From positions 1,302,001-1,366,000 of the forward strand of contig CP033784.1 in assembly GCA_003955985.1 (NCBI GenBank): 64,000 nucleotides of DNA, read 5' to 3'. Positions within the stretch are counted from its first letter, which is position 1; every line of letters starts with the position of its first letter. A program made the position numbers and the translations under genes. Positions 20,136-29,747 of the stretch are shown here, one piece after another. The stretch is from Corynebacterium jeikeium (GTDB lineage Bacteria > Actinomycetota > Actinomycetes > Mycobacteriales > Mycobacteriaceae). The notes under the pieces were generated by a model. It was not told the DNA's origin and made no database searches. It saw only the letters and a program-made list of their open reading frames with translations.

Positions 20136-21416
20136 ATGCATGCCGCCGGTAATGCTGACGTATCCGAATGTTTAAAGGTTGTCGTCGGGGTTGCCGGCGG
20201 CATCGCTGCATATAAGGCCGCACACGTTGTTCGTGGCTTCAAGGAACTCGGTCACGATGTTCGCGTCGTTCCCACCGAGTCCGCATTGAATTTTGTAGGT
20301 GCGGCTACTTTCGAGGCGCTGTCGGGGAACCCGGTGTCGACTACGGTTTTTGACGCAGTCGATGAAGTTCAGCATGTCCGCGTGGGGCAGGAGGCCGACC
20401 TCGTCGTCGTGGTTCCCGCGACTGCCGACTTTATGGCGCGTGCCGCACACGGGCGTGCCGACGACCTTCTCACCGCAACTTTGCTTGTGGCGACCTGCCC
20501 GGTGGTTCTGGCTCCTGCCATGCACACTGAGATGTGGAACCATCCAGCTACGCGCGATAATGTCGCGATTCTTCGTCGCCATGGCACTATTGTCCTCGAT
20601 CCGGCCCATGGCCGTTTGACTGGTAAGGACACTGGTCCAGGTCGTCTGCCGGAGCCAGAGCAGATAGTTTCGCTGGCATTAGCGGCAGTCGAGAATCCGC
20701 GCCACTTCCGCCGCGACTTCGAGGGCGTGCGCTTCATGATTACTGCCGGTGGCACCCGTGAGGCTATCGACCCGGTACGTTTTATCGGCAACCACTCCTC
20801 AGGGCGTCAGGGCTTCGCGCTAGCTGAGATGGCAGCACAGCGTGGCGCTCAGGTCACTGTGGTGGCAGGACATACAGATCAGTTGCCGACACCGCTGGGC
20901 GCGAATGTTGTAAAGGTTGATTCCACTTTGGAGATGGCCAAGGCCGCCCACGAACACTCCAAGTTGGCCGATGTCTGCATTTTTGCCGCTGCCGTCGCCG
21001 ACTTCCGTCCGGCATCGACCGCTGGGGCCAAGATGAAGAAGGGCGTCGCAGACGACGCTTTGAGCAACATCCAGCTCGTAGAAAACCCTGACATTCTGGC
21101 TACCACTGTGGAGCGGCGTAAAGCGGGCGAGATTCCGGCAACCACGACGATGGTGGGCTTTGCGGCTGAGACCGGCGACGAGACGACGACGCCACTCGAG
21201 CTTGCGAAGCAGAAAATTGTGCGCAAGGGCTGCGATTTGCTCATGTGTAACGACGTCTCAGGTGGGCAAACTTTCGGTGCGACGGACAATGTCGGATGGT
21301 TGTTGTCTCTCGATGGCGAGCAGTGGGACGTGCCGCGGGGCTCAAAATTCTCGGTGGCCGGTTCGATTTTGGATGCAGTTTCCGAGCTGCGACAGGAACC
21401 TCAGCCAGCGGAGTAG
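20136..21416 (+). CDS. coaBC: Bifunctional phosphopantothenoylcysteine decarboxylase / phosphopantothenate-cysteine ligase
   Basis: A 426-residue two-domain enzyme for two successive coenzyme A steps. The flavin-dependent CoaC half has GGIAAYKAAHVVRG (near 27) and PAMHTEMWNHPA, with the active-site region ITPADFMARAAHG-like. The CoaB half starts near residue 195 with MITAGGTREAIDPVRFIGNH and SSGRQGFALAE, and includes AAAVADFRP and the AKMKKG lysines. Both halves look complete. It follows rpoZ closely and precedes metK. Confidence 0.94.
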   Translation: MHAAGNADVSECLKVVVGVAGGIAAYKAAHVVRGFKELGHDVRVVPTESALNFVGAATFEALSGNPVSTTVFDAVDEVQHVRVGQEADLVVVVPATADFMARAAHGRADDLLTATLLVATCPVVLAPAMHTEMWNHPATRDNVAILRRHGTIVLDPAHGRLTGKDTGPGRLPEPEQIVSLALAAVENPRHFRRDFEGVRFMITAGGTREAIDPVRFIGNHSSGRQGFALAEMAAQRGAQVTVVAGHTDQLPTPLGANVVKVDSTLEMAKAAHEHSKLADVCIFAAAVADFRPASTAGAKMKKGVADDALSNIQLVENPDILATTVERRKAGEIPATTTMVGFAAETGDETTTPLELAKQKIVRKGCDLLMCNDVSGGQTFGATDNVGWLLSLDGEQWDVPRGSKFSVAGSILDAVSELRQEPQPAE

Positions 21417-21436
21417 CGGAGGCCTACTACGGCGAC

Positions 21437-21456
21437 TGAACCGCTTGGTCTATAAT
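21437..21456 (+). promoter_or_regulatory. McbR-like operator overlapping the metK -10
   Basis: TGAAC-N6-GTCTA (21437-21452) resembles the corynebacterial McbR box TAGAC-N6-GTCTA: the right half is perfect and the left matches 3 of 5. It overlaps a perfect TATAAT (21451-21456), so a bound repressor would block polymerase. McbR is the TetR-type repressor of methionine and sulfur genes in C. glutamicum, released by S-adenosylhomocysteine. Confidence 0.5.
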
Positions 21457-21474
21457 TATCGAATCAAACGAAAA

Positions 21475-21504
21475 CCCACGCCGCAGCGACACCGCAGGCG
21501 TGGG
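21475..21504 (+). other. 8-bp hairpin in the metK leader
   Basis: CCCACGCC (21475-21482) pairs perfectly with GGCGTGGG (21497-21504) in the short leader between the -10 hexamer and the metK GTG start. No T run follows, so it is not an obvious terminator. It does not match any SAM riboswitch class I can recall. It may stabilise the mRNA. Confidence 0.5.
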
Positions 21505-21534
21505 GAAATGATCTAGAAGAAAGTTGTACTGCTC

Positions 21535-22752
21535 GTGGCCTCTAATCTTCGGCTGTTTTCCAGTGAATCTGTTACCGAGGGGCACCCAGATAAGATTTGC
21601 GACTCGATTTCGGACTCCATCCTTGACGCTATGCTCGCGCAGGATTCTGCATCGATGGTCGCCGTTGAGACTGTGGTGACTACCGGTTTAGTCCATGTTG
21701 TTGGCGAAGTTCGCACGAAGAGCTACGTTGACATCCCCGGTATTGTCCGGAGTCGACTGAAGGAGATCGGTTTCGATTCTTCTGAAAAGGGCTTTGACGG
21801 CAAGACCTGCGGCGTCTCCGTTTCGATCGGTGAGCAGTCCTCAGATATTCACGACGGTGTGCACACTTCTCTGGAAGCACGCAGCTCTGATGGCGAAGTC
21901 GAAGCAGAAGATCTCAAGGGCGCTGGCGACCAGGGGCTGATGTTCGGCTACGCTACCAACGAAACTCCGGAGTACATGCCGCTACCGATTGCGCTGGCAC
22001 ACCGCCTGGCTCGCCGCTTGACGCAGGTACGCAAGGAAGGCATCGTCCCATCGCTTCGACCGGATGGTAAGACTCAGGTCACCTTCGCTTACGACGAAGA
22101 CAATAACCCGGTGTACTTGGACACTGTTGTGGTGTCCACGCAGCACGACCCGGATGTGACCCAGGAGTGGATTACCGAGCAGATTAAGACTCACGTAGTC
22201 GATTGGGTGCTCGACGACGCTAACTTGCGCGAGCGCTTTGTTACCGATGAATTGAAGCTGCTGGTCAACCCGTCTGGCCAATTTATTATCGGTGGGCCGA
22301 TGGGCGATGCCGGCCTGACCGGCCGCAAGATTATCGTCGACACCTACGGCGGTATGGCTCGCCACGGTGGCGGCGCATTCTCGGGTAAGGACCCGTCAAA
22401 GGTGGACCGCTCCGGCGCTTATGCCACCCGTTGGGTTGCGAAGAATGCCGTGGCTGCGGGTCTGGCTGACCGCCTGGAGATTCAGGTCGCCTACGCTATC
22501 GGCCGCGCTCGCCCGGTAGGCCTTTACGTCGACTCTTTCGGCACCGGTCACGTTTCAGACGACGCCATCCGCGAGGCTATCAACAAGGTCTTCGACCTTC
22601 GTCCGGCCGCTATTATTCGTGACCTGGACTTGCTGCGCCCGATTTATGCGCAGACCTCCACCTACGGTCACTTCGGCCGAACTGACTTGGACCTGCCGTG
22701 GGAGCAACTCAACCGTGTTGAAGAGCTCCGCGCAGCCGCTGGCCTGGGATAA
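21535..22752 (+). CDS. metK: S-adenosylmethionine synthetase
   Basis: A 405-residue enzyme making S-adenosylmethionine from methionine and ATP. The signatures [17 protein letters not shown] (near 17), [12 protein letters not shown] (near 131) and the P-loop-like [16 protein letters not shown] (near 280) are intact. It starts at GTG 21535. The upstream region has a perfect TATAAT, an McbR-like box and a leader hairpin, so regulation by methionine/SAM status is plausible. Confidence 0.97.
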   Translation: MASNLRLFSSESVTEGHPDKICDSISDSILDAMLAQDSASMVAVETVVTTGLVHVVGEVRTKSYVDIPGIVRSRLKEIGFDSSEKGFDGKTCGVSVSIGEQSSDIHDGVHTSLEARSSDGEVEAEDLKGAGDQGLMFGYATNETPEYMPLPIALAHRLARRLTQVRKEGIVPSLRPDGKTQVTFAYDEDNNPVYLDTVVVSTQHDPDVTQEWITEQIKTHVVDWVLDDANLRERFVTDELKLLVNPSGQFIIGGPMGDAGLTGRKIIVDTYGGMARHGGGAFSGKDPSKVDRSGAYATRWVAKNAVAAGLADRLEIQVAYAIGRARPVGLYVDSFGTGHVSDDAIREAINKVFDLRPAAIIRDLDLLRPIYAQTSTYGHFGRTDLDLPWEQLNRVEELRAAAGLG

Positions 22753-22801
22753 ACACCACCCGCCAGCATGACCCTGGGGTGGGGAAGTAGAGTAAGACTC
22801 T

Positions 22802-24838
22802 ATGACCGACGCCCCCTTCGCACCCGCCGCCGCAGCTGAGAAGCTGCCAGTCGCGCGGGTGCTTCCACTTTTGGGGCTGCCGCAGTTGGATCGCCCCTTC
22901 GATTACCTGGTTCCGCGCGCGCTAGCGGAGGAAGCGGTTGTCGGTTGCCGGGTGCGGATTCGATTCCACGGCCAATTGGTCAATGCGCTGGTGCTGGAGC
23001 GCTGTGCCACGCCCACTCACGACGGCAAACTGTCCTATCTCAAGGATGTCATCAGCACTGAGGTTGTCTATCCGCCACAGCTTCGACGGTTGGTGGATTC
23101 TCTGGCGGAGTATTACGGCGCAACACGCTCAAACATCATTCGCTCCGCCATCCCAACCCGCCATGCACGGGCCGAACGTGCCCGCAAGGAGAACATGCCC
23201 CCGACGTGGGAGGAATTGGGAAAGCTTGCCACCGAGGATCCGGATCTTTCCGCTTGGGGCAACTATGTCTTCGGCGAATCCTTTGTCGATTCCGTCCGCA
23301 AGGGCGCCCCGGCACGCGCAGCGTGGCAGCCAGTTCCAGGGGAACAGGTGGCAGCCATGCTCGCCGCGCTCAGCGTTTCGGTCGCCCGCGATGGTGGCGG
23401 TGTTCTCATCATTGTGCCGGACGCACGCATGCAGGCGCGCTTCGAGAGCGCTTTTCGCGAGCTCATTTCTGCCCGTCAGCTCACTCTTCTCGGGGCTGGT
23501 CTCGGGCCCGAGTCCCGCTATCGCCGGTACCTGGATATCCTGCACGGCCAGGGGCGCATAGTCGTCGGCACGCGTTCGGCAGCGTACGCCCCAGTGCAGA
23601 ATCTGCGTTTAGCAGTGATTGTCGATGATGGCGATGACAACCTCGTAGACCCCCGCGCACCCTACGTCCACTCTCGCGAGGTGCTGGTCACGCGAAGTGC
23701 GCAGGAGGGATGCGCTCTTATTTTTGCATCGTATAGCCGTACAGCAGAGGTGCAGCTGCTGGTCTCCTCAGGTTGGGCGCACAATCTGGTTGCAGGCGCC
23801 GACGCCCTGGCTGAATCCATGCCGGAGATGATTGCCTCCACGGACACTTCCGAAGACCCGGATGACGTCAGTAGGGGACGCCTTCCTGCCATCGCTTTTC
23901 GACGGGCAAAAGCCGCGCTGCGCGAAGAGCTTCCGATTCTGGTCCAGGTACCCCGCAAGGGATATGTACCGACATTGTCGTGTCGTTCCTGTGGTGCTCC
24001 TGCGCGCTGTCGCTGGTGTAACGGTCCACTGGGAATTCCACCGTCCGATAACCCGGACGATCCGGCGCCGCCGACCTGTCGGTGGTGTGGCCGCATCGAC
24101 ATCCACCACCGTTGCCATAGCTGCGGTTCCACCAAGATTCGGCCAGTCGTGGTCGGCAGTGAACGTACGGCGGAAGAGTTTGGTCGTATTTTCAGTCCAT
24201 TCCCAGTCGTCGCTTCCTCTGGCGAACGGATTGTTGACGACATTCCCGAAGGCCCGAGGGTCGTGGTGGCCACGCCGGGAGCCGAGCCTTATGCGCCGGA
24301 GGGCTACGGTGCAGTGATGCTGCTGGACACTTGGGCGATGCTCGGCCGGCAGGACTTGCGCGCTCATGAAGAGGCCTATGCGCATTGGTCTCGAGCTGTC
24401 ACGCTTGCGCGACCGCGGGAGCGAGGAGGGGCAGTGGTTATCGATGCGGATGCTGCAGTCCCGACTGTGGCCGATCTTCTGGCATGGGACGCGGTAGGCG
24501 CTGCGAACAGGGAATTGGCCGACCGTACAGCCGCCACTCTGCCTCCGGCCTTTCACGTGGCAGCGGTGGACGGGACTGAAGAGGGCCTGCGTAACTTCAT
24601 GGAGTCCCTGGAGGTTCCATCGGGCGCGGAAATCCTGGGGCCGGTAGACCTTCCCCGCAACGCCAGACCACCAGCAGGCGTGGAACCGGGTACACCTATT
24701 CAGCGGATGTTGGTGCGCTGTGACCGTCGGCAAGCACGGGCGGTGGGAGCGGCGTTGAAGGCAGCACAGGTCGTTCGAGCGACCAGGAAGGACCCGACGC
24801 CGGTGCGCGTTGTCGTCGATCCGATTAATTTCGGCTAG
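22802..24838 (+). CDS. priA: Probable replication restart protein PriA (helicase-defective type)
   Basis: A 678-residue PriA homologue. The N-terminal 3'-DNA-binding domain (VLPLLGLPQLDRPFDYLVP) is normal. The zinc-binding cysteine cluster (CRSCGAPARCRWC, CRWCG, CHSCG) is present near residues 400-450. The Walker A motif GxxGxGKT expected near residue 190 is missing; the region reads ALSVSVARDGGGVLIIVPDA. This matches the known actinobacterial PriA group, predicted to lack ATP-driven helicase activity but keep fork-binding and primosome roles. A TAGAGT hexamer (22788-22793) lies 8 nt before ATG 22802, suggesting a very short leader. Confidence 0.92.
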   Translation: MTDAPFAPAAAAEKLPVARVLPLLGLPQLDRPFDYLVPRALAEEAVVGCRVRIRFHGQLVNALVLERCATPTHDGKLSYLKDVISTEVVYPPQLRRLVDSLAEYYGATRSNIIRSAIPTRHARAERARKENMPPTWEELGKLATEDPDLSAWGNYVFGESFVDSVRKGAPARAAWQPVPGEQVAAMLAALSVSVARDGGGVLIIVPDARMQARFESAFRELISARQLTLLGAGLGPESRYRRYLDILHGQGRIVVGTRSAAYAPVQNLRLAVIVDDGDDNLVDPRAPYVHSREVLVTRSAQEGCALIFASYSRTAEVQLLVSSGWAHNLVAGADALAESMPEMIASTDTSEDPDDVSRGRLPAIAFRRAKAALREELPILVQVPRKGYVPTLSCRSCGAPARCRWCNGPLGIPPSDNPDDPAPPTCRWCGRIDIHHRCHSCGSTKIRPVVVGSERTAEEFGRIFSPFPVVASSGERIVDDIPEGPRVVVATPGAEPYAPEGYGAVMLLDTWAMLGRQDLRAHEEAYAHWSRAVTLARPRERGGAVVIDADAAVPTVADLLAWDAVGAANRELADRTAATLPPAFHVAAVDGTEEGLRNFMESLEVPSGAEILGPVDLPRNARPPAGVEPGTPIQRMLVRCDRRQARAVGAALKAAQVVRATRKDPTPVRVVVDPINFG

Positions 24839-24898
24839 CTGCTAAAATGAGCGCGTTATCGCTTGATTCACACCAGTTTTCTTGGAGGCTCTAAGTTC

Positions 24899-25402
24899 AT
24901 GGCAGTTCGTGAGGTACGTCTTTTCGGCGATCCGGTGTTGCTGTCCAAGGCGGATACCGTCACTGATTTCGACGCGACGCTGTCGCACCTGATTGATGAC
25001 ATGTTCGACACGATGGACGAGCAACAGGGCGTCGGGCTCGCGGCAAACCAGGTCGGCGTGCTGCAGCGCGTTTTCGTCTACGACTGCAACGGCACCCGCG
25101 GGCACATCGTCAATCCGGAATGGGAAGCCATCGGCGACGAGACTGTCCACGAAATCGAAGGATGCCTATCTATCCCGGGTATTAATGGACCCGTGACTCG
25201 ACACGCACGTGTGCGCGTTACTGGCCAGGATCGCCACGGCACACCGGTGAGCTTCGAAGCTGATGATTTGCTGGCTCGCTGTGTGCAGCATGAAAGCGAC
25301 CACCTGGATGGTGTGCTGTTTTTGAAGCGTCTCGAGGGCGACGAGCGCAAGACCGCGATGCGTTCTCTGCGTGAGCAGGACTGGTTCCTCAACCGCGGTT
25401 AA
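24899..25402 (+). CDS. def: Peptide deformylase
   Basis: A 167-residue metalloprotease removing the N-formyl group from nascent proteins. All three family motifs are present: GVGLAANQ, EGCLS and QHESDH (Cys and two His bind the metal, Glu is catalytic). ATG 24899 has GGAGG at 24884-24888; an in-frame ATG at 24863 would add 12 unconserved residues. It precedes fmt by 94 bp, pairing the formylating and deformylating enzymes. Confidence 0.95.
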   Translation: MAVREVRLFGDPVLLSKADTVTDFDATLSHLIDDMFDTMDEQQGVGLAANQVGVLQRVFVYDCNGTRGHIVNPEWEAIGDETVHEIEGCLSIPGINGPVTRHARVRVTGQDRHGTPVSFEADDLLARCVQHESDHLDGVLFLKRLEGDERKTAMRSLREQDWFLNRG

Positions 25403-25496
25403 CTCACCTGCGCCTAGACCCCTGGGTGTGGCGCCCCGAGTTTCATTACTAGATTAACTAGAACAACTAGGTCCACCAGGAAGGAATCCACTTACT

Positions 25497-26471
25497 GTGC
25501 GCCTGATTTTTGCCGGAACCCCGGAACCTGCTGTCGTTGCACTGAAGAAGTTGCTCGAAGACTCCCGTCATGAAATCGTCGCTGTTCTCACTCGCCCCGA
25601 TGCCCGCCGTGGCCGCGGTAAGTCGCTTTCGCCCTCGCCGGTGAAGGCTCTGGCCTTGGAACACGACATTCCCGTGCTCACCCCGACGACCCTGCGCGAT
25701 GAAGAGATCCAGCAGCAGATCCGCGAATTAAACGCCGACTGCATCCCGGTGGTCGCCTACGGCAATCTCGTGCCGGAGGAATTGCTCGATGTACCGACGC
25801 ACGGCTGGGTCAATCTGCATTTCTCACTGCTTCCTGCTTGGCGAGGTGCCGCGCCGGTGCAGGCAGCTATCGCTGCCGGCGATGAAGTCACGGGTGCCAG
25901 TACTTTCCGGATTGAAAAGGGTCTGGATACCGGACCAGTTTTCGGTACCGTCACCGAAGCGATTCGCCCGACCGATAATGCCGACGACCTTTTGACCCGC
26001 CTGGCATACTCCGGCGCGGATCTTCTAGCCGCCACCATGGACGGCATCGAAGCCGGTGCGTTGCGTCCGACCGCTCAGCCAGAACAGGATGTCAGTTACG
26101 CCGCTAAGTTCGGGCCGGAGGATGCCCGAATCGTTTGGACTCAGCCGCGACATCTTCTTGACCGCCGCGCTCGTGCATTCACGCCTGCCCCAGGTGCGTG
26201 GACAACTCTCGACGGCGCACGTTTGAAGGTCGGAGAGCTCACCCCGCTTTCCGACGAGGACAGCGCCGCGGTCGACGAGGTGCGAAAGGCAGCTGCTCCG
26301 GAGGCGGCAGCCGCCACACCGGGTGAGTTGGTAGTGGAGAAGCACCGAGTATCTGTGCGTTGTGCCGATGGCTATGTGCAGCTGGTGAAGGTGCAGCCAC
26401 AGGGTAAGAAGATGATGGATGCGTCCGACTGGGCGCGAGGTAGCCAACCCGGCGGAAAGGTCTGCGAGTAA
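25497..26471 (+). CDS. fmt: Methionyl-tRNA formyltransferase
   Basis: A 324-residue enzyme formylating initiator Met-tRNA with 10-formyl-THF. It starts at GTG 25497 (RLIFAGTPEPAVVALKKLL). The catalytic NLHFSLLPAWRGAAPVQAAI (near 103) includes the Asn/His pair, and the C-terminal OB-like domain carries basic residues for tRNA contact. Between the two domains, near residue 255, there is an acidic Ala-rich insert. Its stop abuts the rsmB start (TAA ATG). Confidence 0.95.
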   Translation: MRLIFAGTPEPAVVALKKLLEDSRHEIVAVLTRPDARRGRGKSLSPSPVKALALEHDIPVLTPTTLRDEEIQQQIRELNADCIPVVAYGNLVPEELLDVPTHGWVNLHFSLLPAWRGAAPVQAAIAAGDEVTGASTFRIEKGLDTGPVFGTVTEAIRPTDNADDLLTRLAYSGADLLAATMDGIEAGALRPTAQPEQDVSYAAKFGPEDARIVWTQPRHLLDRRARAFTPAPGAWTTLDGARLKVGELTPLSDEDSAAVDEVRKAAAPEAAAATPGELVVEKHRVSVRCADGYVQLVKVQPQGKKMMDASDWARGSQPGGKVCE

Positions 26472-27929
26472 ATGGGCAACGACAAACCCCGCCACACCGG
26501 TGGCGGACGGCAGCGCGGCAACCGCAGCGGACAGAACCGCAATGACCGCAACCGTAACCGTGACAACAGAGGTGGGGACAATCGCGGTGGCATTGACCAA
26601 CCGCGCAAGGTCGCACTGAAGGTACTAGCCGACGTTCGCGAGAATGATGCTTACGCGAACCTGCTGCTGCCCAGGTTGCTGAAGGCACACAAGCTCAAGG
26701 GTCGGGATGCTGCTTTTGCAACTGAGCTGACGTACGGCACACTGCGGGCGGAAGGCCTGTTGGATGCCGTGATTGAGGCATCGTCGTCACGCCCGTTAAA
26801 CGATATTGCTGGACCGGTGATGGATGTGTTGCGCCTGGGCACGTACCAGCTGCTGCGTACGCGCGTCGATGCCTACGCGGCGGTCGATACCTCGGTGCGG
26901 GCGGTGGCGAAGGTAGCGGGACCTGGTGCGCGCGGCTTTGTCAATGCCATTTTGAGGAAAGTTTCCTCGAAGACCGAAGGCGAATGGGTGGCTGAGGTCG
27001 CGCCGGATCCTGCGACCGATCCGATTAGCTACGTAGCGATGAAGCATGCCCACCCGCGCTGGATTGCGATGGAGTTTGCCCGCGCACTCGGTGCACAAGC
27101 CGGTGAGCTGCAGCAGGCACTCGCTGCCGACGATGCGCGCCCGTTGGTGCACTTGGTCGCTCGTCCGGGCGAGATTACTGCTGAGGAATTGGCACTGATC
27201 ACCGGCGGTGAAGAGGGACCGTGGTCGCCGTACTGCGTGCGCTTGGATTCCGGTGCCCCAGGAGAATTGGAGCCGGTCCGACAGGGCTTGGCTGCGGTGC
27301 AGGACGAGGGTTCTCAGCTCATTGCGCGTGCCGTCACCATGGCACCCGTTGCCGGTGAAGACAGCGGCCGCTGGTTAGATTTGTGTTCCGGCCCCGGTGG
27401 TAAGTCAGCTTTCATCGGCGGCATCGCAGCTATTGAGGGCGCGAAGCTCGACGCTGTTGAGGTATCTGCGACTCGCGCAGAACTGGTGAAGAAGGCCACG
27501 GCCGGGCTGCCAGTGACTGTAACCGTTGCGGATGGTCGCGATACCGGGCTGGAGGCAGGCTTTGACCGCATTTTGGTAGACGCGCCGTGCTCTGGTTTGG
27601 GCTCGCTTCGCCGTCGCCCGGAAGCGCGCTGGCGGAAGTCGCCGTCCGATCTGAACTCCTTGACTGCGCTGCAGTTTGAACTGCTCAGTGAAGCTGTGCG
27701 TCTGGCACGGCCGGGTGGCATCATCGTCTATTCCACGTGTTCTCCGCATCTGCGGGAAACCAGGGGCATTGTCGATAGGGCAGTGACGGAATTGCCGGTG
27801 ACGGAGCTGAATGCACACGAGTTGGTAGCGCCGATGACTGATGTCGGACCGTATCCATCTGTGCAGATGTGGCCACACCGCCACGGTACCGATGCGATGT
27901 TCTTCTCAGTTTTGCGCAAGAACGACTAG
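26472..27929 (+). CDS. rsmB: 16S rRNA (cytosine-967) C5-methyltransferase RsmB
   Basis: A 485-residue SAM-dependent rRNA methyltransferase. The first 45 residues are a low-complexity Asn/Arg/Gly/Asp tail, probably disordered and RNA-binding. A NusB-like domain follows (about 47-190), then the Rossmann methyltransferase domain with LDLCSGPGGKSAFI (near 302), DAPCSGLGSLRRRPE and the catalytic Cys in YSTCSPH. The gene follows fmt without a gap, the fmt-rsmB order seen in many bacteria. rpe starts 11 bp after it. Confidence 0.93.
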   Translation: MGNDKPRHTGGGRQRGNRSGQNRNDRNRNRDNRGGDNRGGIDQPRKVALKVLADVRENDAYANLLLPRLLKAHKLKGRDAAFATELTYGTLRAEGLLDAVIEASSSRPLNDIAGPVMDVLRLGTYQLLRTRVDAYAAVDTSVRAVAKVAGPGARGFVNAILRKVSSKTEGEWVAEVAPDPATDPISYVAMKHAHPRWIAMEFARALGAQAGELQQALAADDARPLVHLVARPGEITAEELALITGGEEGPWSPYCVRLDSGAPGELEPVRQGLAAVQDEGSQLIARAVTMAPVAGEDSGRWLDLCSGPGGKSAFIGGIAAIEGAKLDAVEVSATRAELVKKATAGLPVTVTVADGRDTGLEAGFDRILVDAPCSGLGSLRRRPEARWRKSPSDLNSLTALQFELLSEAVRLARPGGIIVYSTCSPHLRETRGIVDRAVTELPVTELNAHELVAPMTDVGPYPSVQMWPHRHGTDAMFFSVLRKND

Positions 27930-27940
27930 GCTCAGAGGTT

Positions 27941-28609
27941 ATGAGCGCACCAATTATTGCCCCCTCCATTCTCGCTGCTGACTTCGCTCGCCTCGACCGC
28001 GAGGTTGAGGCTGTAGCCAATGCAGATTGGCTGCATATCGACGTCATGGATGGCCACTTCGTTCCCAACCTGTCCTTCGGCGCTCCGGTGCTGGAGGCCG
28101 TAGCTGCGGTGACGGACAAGTACTTGGATGTCCATCTCATGATTGAGAACCCGGAGAAGTGGGTCGACACCTACATTAAGGCGGGGGCGAGCTCCGTTAT
28201 TTTCCATGTGGAAGCCGTCGACGATGCCATCGCACTGGCACGCCACATTCGTTCCCAGGGCGTGAAGGCCGGGTTCTCGCTGCGCCCGGGTACCCCAATT
28301 GAGCCGTGGCTGGATCACCTCGCCGAATTCGACGAGGTGCTGGTCATGAGTGTCGAACCCGGTTTCGGGGGCCAGTCCTTTATGCCGGATCAGCTAACCA
28401 AGGTCGAGAAGCTGCGTCAGCGCATTGATGCCGAAGGTCTGGATACTCTGATCGAGATTGACGGTGGTATCTCCGCCAAGACCATCGAATCCGCTGCCGC
28501 CGCCGGTTGCGACGCCTTCGTTGCAGGGTCGGCCGTTTTCGGCGCTGATGATCGTGCGGCGGCTGTCGATGAGCTGCGCGCATTGGCCACTACTGCTGCA
28601 ACTAAGTAG
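27941..28609 (+). CDS. rpe: Ribulose-phosphate 3-epimerase
   Basis: A 222-residue TIM-barrel enzyme interconverting ribulose 5-phosphate and xylulose 5-phosphate. IAPSILAADFARL, HIDVMDGHFVPNLSFG, MIENPEKW and VEPGFGGQSF cover the metal and phosphate sites. ATG 27941 gives the family's usual N-terminus; the frame is open further up inside rsmB. AGAGG lies 2 nt upstream and a TAGGCT hexamer ends 8 nt upstream, so an internal promoter is possible. It supplies ribulose 5-phosphate, which the next genes use for riboflavin. Confidence 0.94.
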   Translation: MSAPIIAPSILAADFARLDREVEAVANADWLHIDVMDGHFVPNLSFGAPVLEAVAAVTDKYLDVHLMIENPEKWVDTYIKAGASSVIFHVEAVDDAIALARHIRSQGVKAGFSLRPGTPIEPWLDHLAEFDEVLVMSVEPGFGGQSFMPDQLTKVEKLRQRIDAEGLDTLIEIDGGISAKTIESAAAAGCDAFVAGSAVFGADDRAAAVDELRALATTAATK

Positions 28610-28625
28610 ACGGCGGTGAAGCACG

Positions 28626-29678
28626 GTGGCACAGTTTCCGGATCTCGTCTCCGCACAGCCGCTGACTGACGCTCAAGCTATGGCATTGGCCATAGAAGCC
28701 GGCCAGCGAGTTCGGGGCACCACCTATCCCAATCCACCGATTGGTTGCGTCATCCTCGATACCGCAGGGATTGCGGTAGGAGTGGCCGGAACTGAGCCGG
28801 TAGGTGGCCGACACGCAGAGCCACAAGCATTAGAAATGGCGGGGGCACGAGCTCAGGGCGGTACTGCAGTGGTCACACTAGAGCCGTGCAATCATATCGG
28901 CCGTACACCACCGTGCACCGAGGCACTTGCGGCAGCCGGAGTTTCCCGCGTCATATTTGCGGTCGCCGATCCTAATCCCGTGGCCGCTGGCGGCAGCGAG
29001 TGGTTGCGATACAAGGGAATCGACGTGGTCGAGGAGTTCCAACGCAATCGTGTGGCGGATGGCTATCTGCGTCCATGGTTACACTGGCAGCGCACTCGGC
29101 GCCCACACATCACGCTGAAGACGGCGGGCACGCTGGATGGTTTCGCCGCCGCTACCGACCGCACCTCGCAGTGGATTACGGGGGAGCAGGCGCGGGCACG
29201 GGTACATATCGATCGTGCACGTCGGCAAGCGATTGTCGTCGGAACGGGAACAGTGCTCGCTGACAATCCGCGATTGACCGCGCGCACACCAGACGGCGAG
29301 GAGCTGTCAACGCAACCCCTGCGCATCGCGATCGGCACCTCGGAGGTCGCCGCCGATGCGAATATCCGCGGCGATAACTTCCGCCACATTCGCACTCACG
29401 ATGTGGAAGTGGCGCTGGAGACAATGGCGGATATGGGACTTATTGACGTGCTGGTAGAAGGCGGCCCACGGCTCGCCAGCGCTTTCTTAGAAGCCGATGC
29501 TGTCGACGCGATTGAGTCTTACATTGCCCCGGCGTTTCTCGGAGCTGGTCTGCCGGTGACATCGGCCAACCATGAGACCACCATCACTGACATCTCGCGC
29601 TTTCGTACCGTCGCGGTCGAGACTCTGGGAGATGACATTTTGATTACGGCTCTCCGCAGTGGCAAAGATCGCGGGTAG
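28626..29678 (+). CDS. ribD: Bifunctional riboflavin deaminase/reductase RibD
   Basis: A 350-residue two-domain enzyme for the second and third steps from GTP towards riboflavin. The N-terminal CDA-like deaminase has GGRHAEPQAL and the zinc motif PCNHIGRTPPC (near residues 80-95). The C-terminal dihydrofolate-reductase-like domain has TLKTAGTLDGFAAA and LVEGGPRLASAFL. It starts at GTG 28626, 17 bp after rpe. ribC, ribBA and ribH follow, a complete riboflavin set in one direction. Confidence 0.93.
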   Translation: MAQFPDLVSAQPLTDAQAMALAIEAGQRVRGTTYPNPPIGCVILDTAGIAVGVAGTEPVGGRHAEPQALEMAGARAQGGTAVVTLEPCNHIGRTPPCTEALAAAGVSRVIFAVADPNPVAAGGSEWLRYKGIDVVEEFQRNRVADGYLRPWLHWQRTRRPHITLKTAGTLDGFAAATDRTSQWITGEQARARVHIDRARRQAIVVGTGTVLADNPRLTARTPDGEELSTQPLRIAIGTSEVAADANIRGDNFRHIRTHDVEVALETMADMGLIDVLVEGGPRLASAFLEADAVDAIESYIAPAFLGAGLPVTSANHETTITDISRFRTVAVETLGDDILITALRSGKDRG

Positions 29679-29747
29679 ACCGGCTAGAGTTAATTTTGTA
29701 AAAATCTTTCAATTTATAACAAACGGTAAAGGATTTTCCTGACCACT

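Noticed and set aside
29679..29747. FMN riboswitch before ribC
   Set aside because: Only 69 AT-rich bases, lacking the conserved RFN helices.
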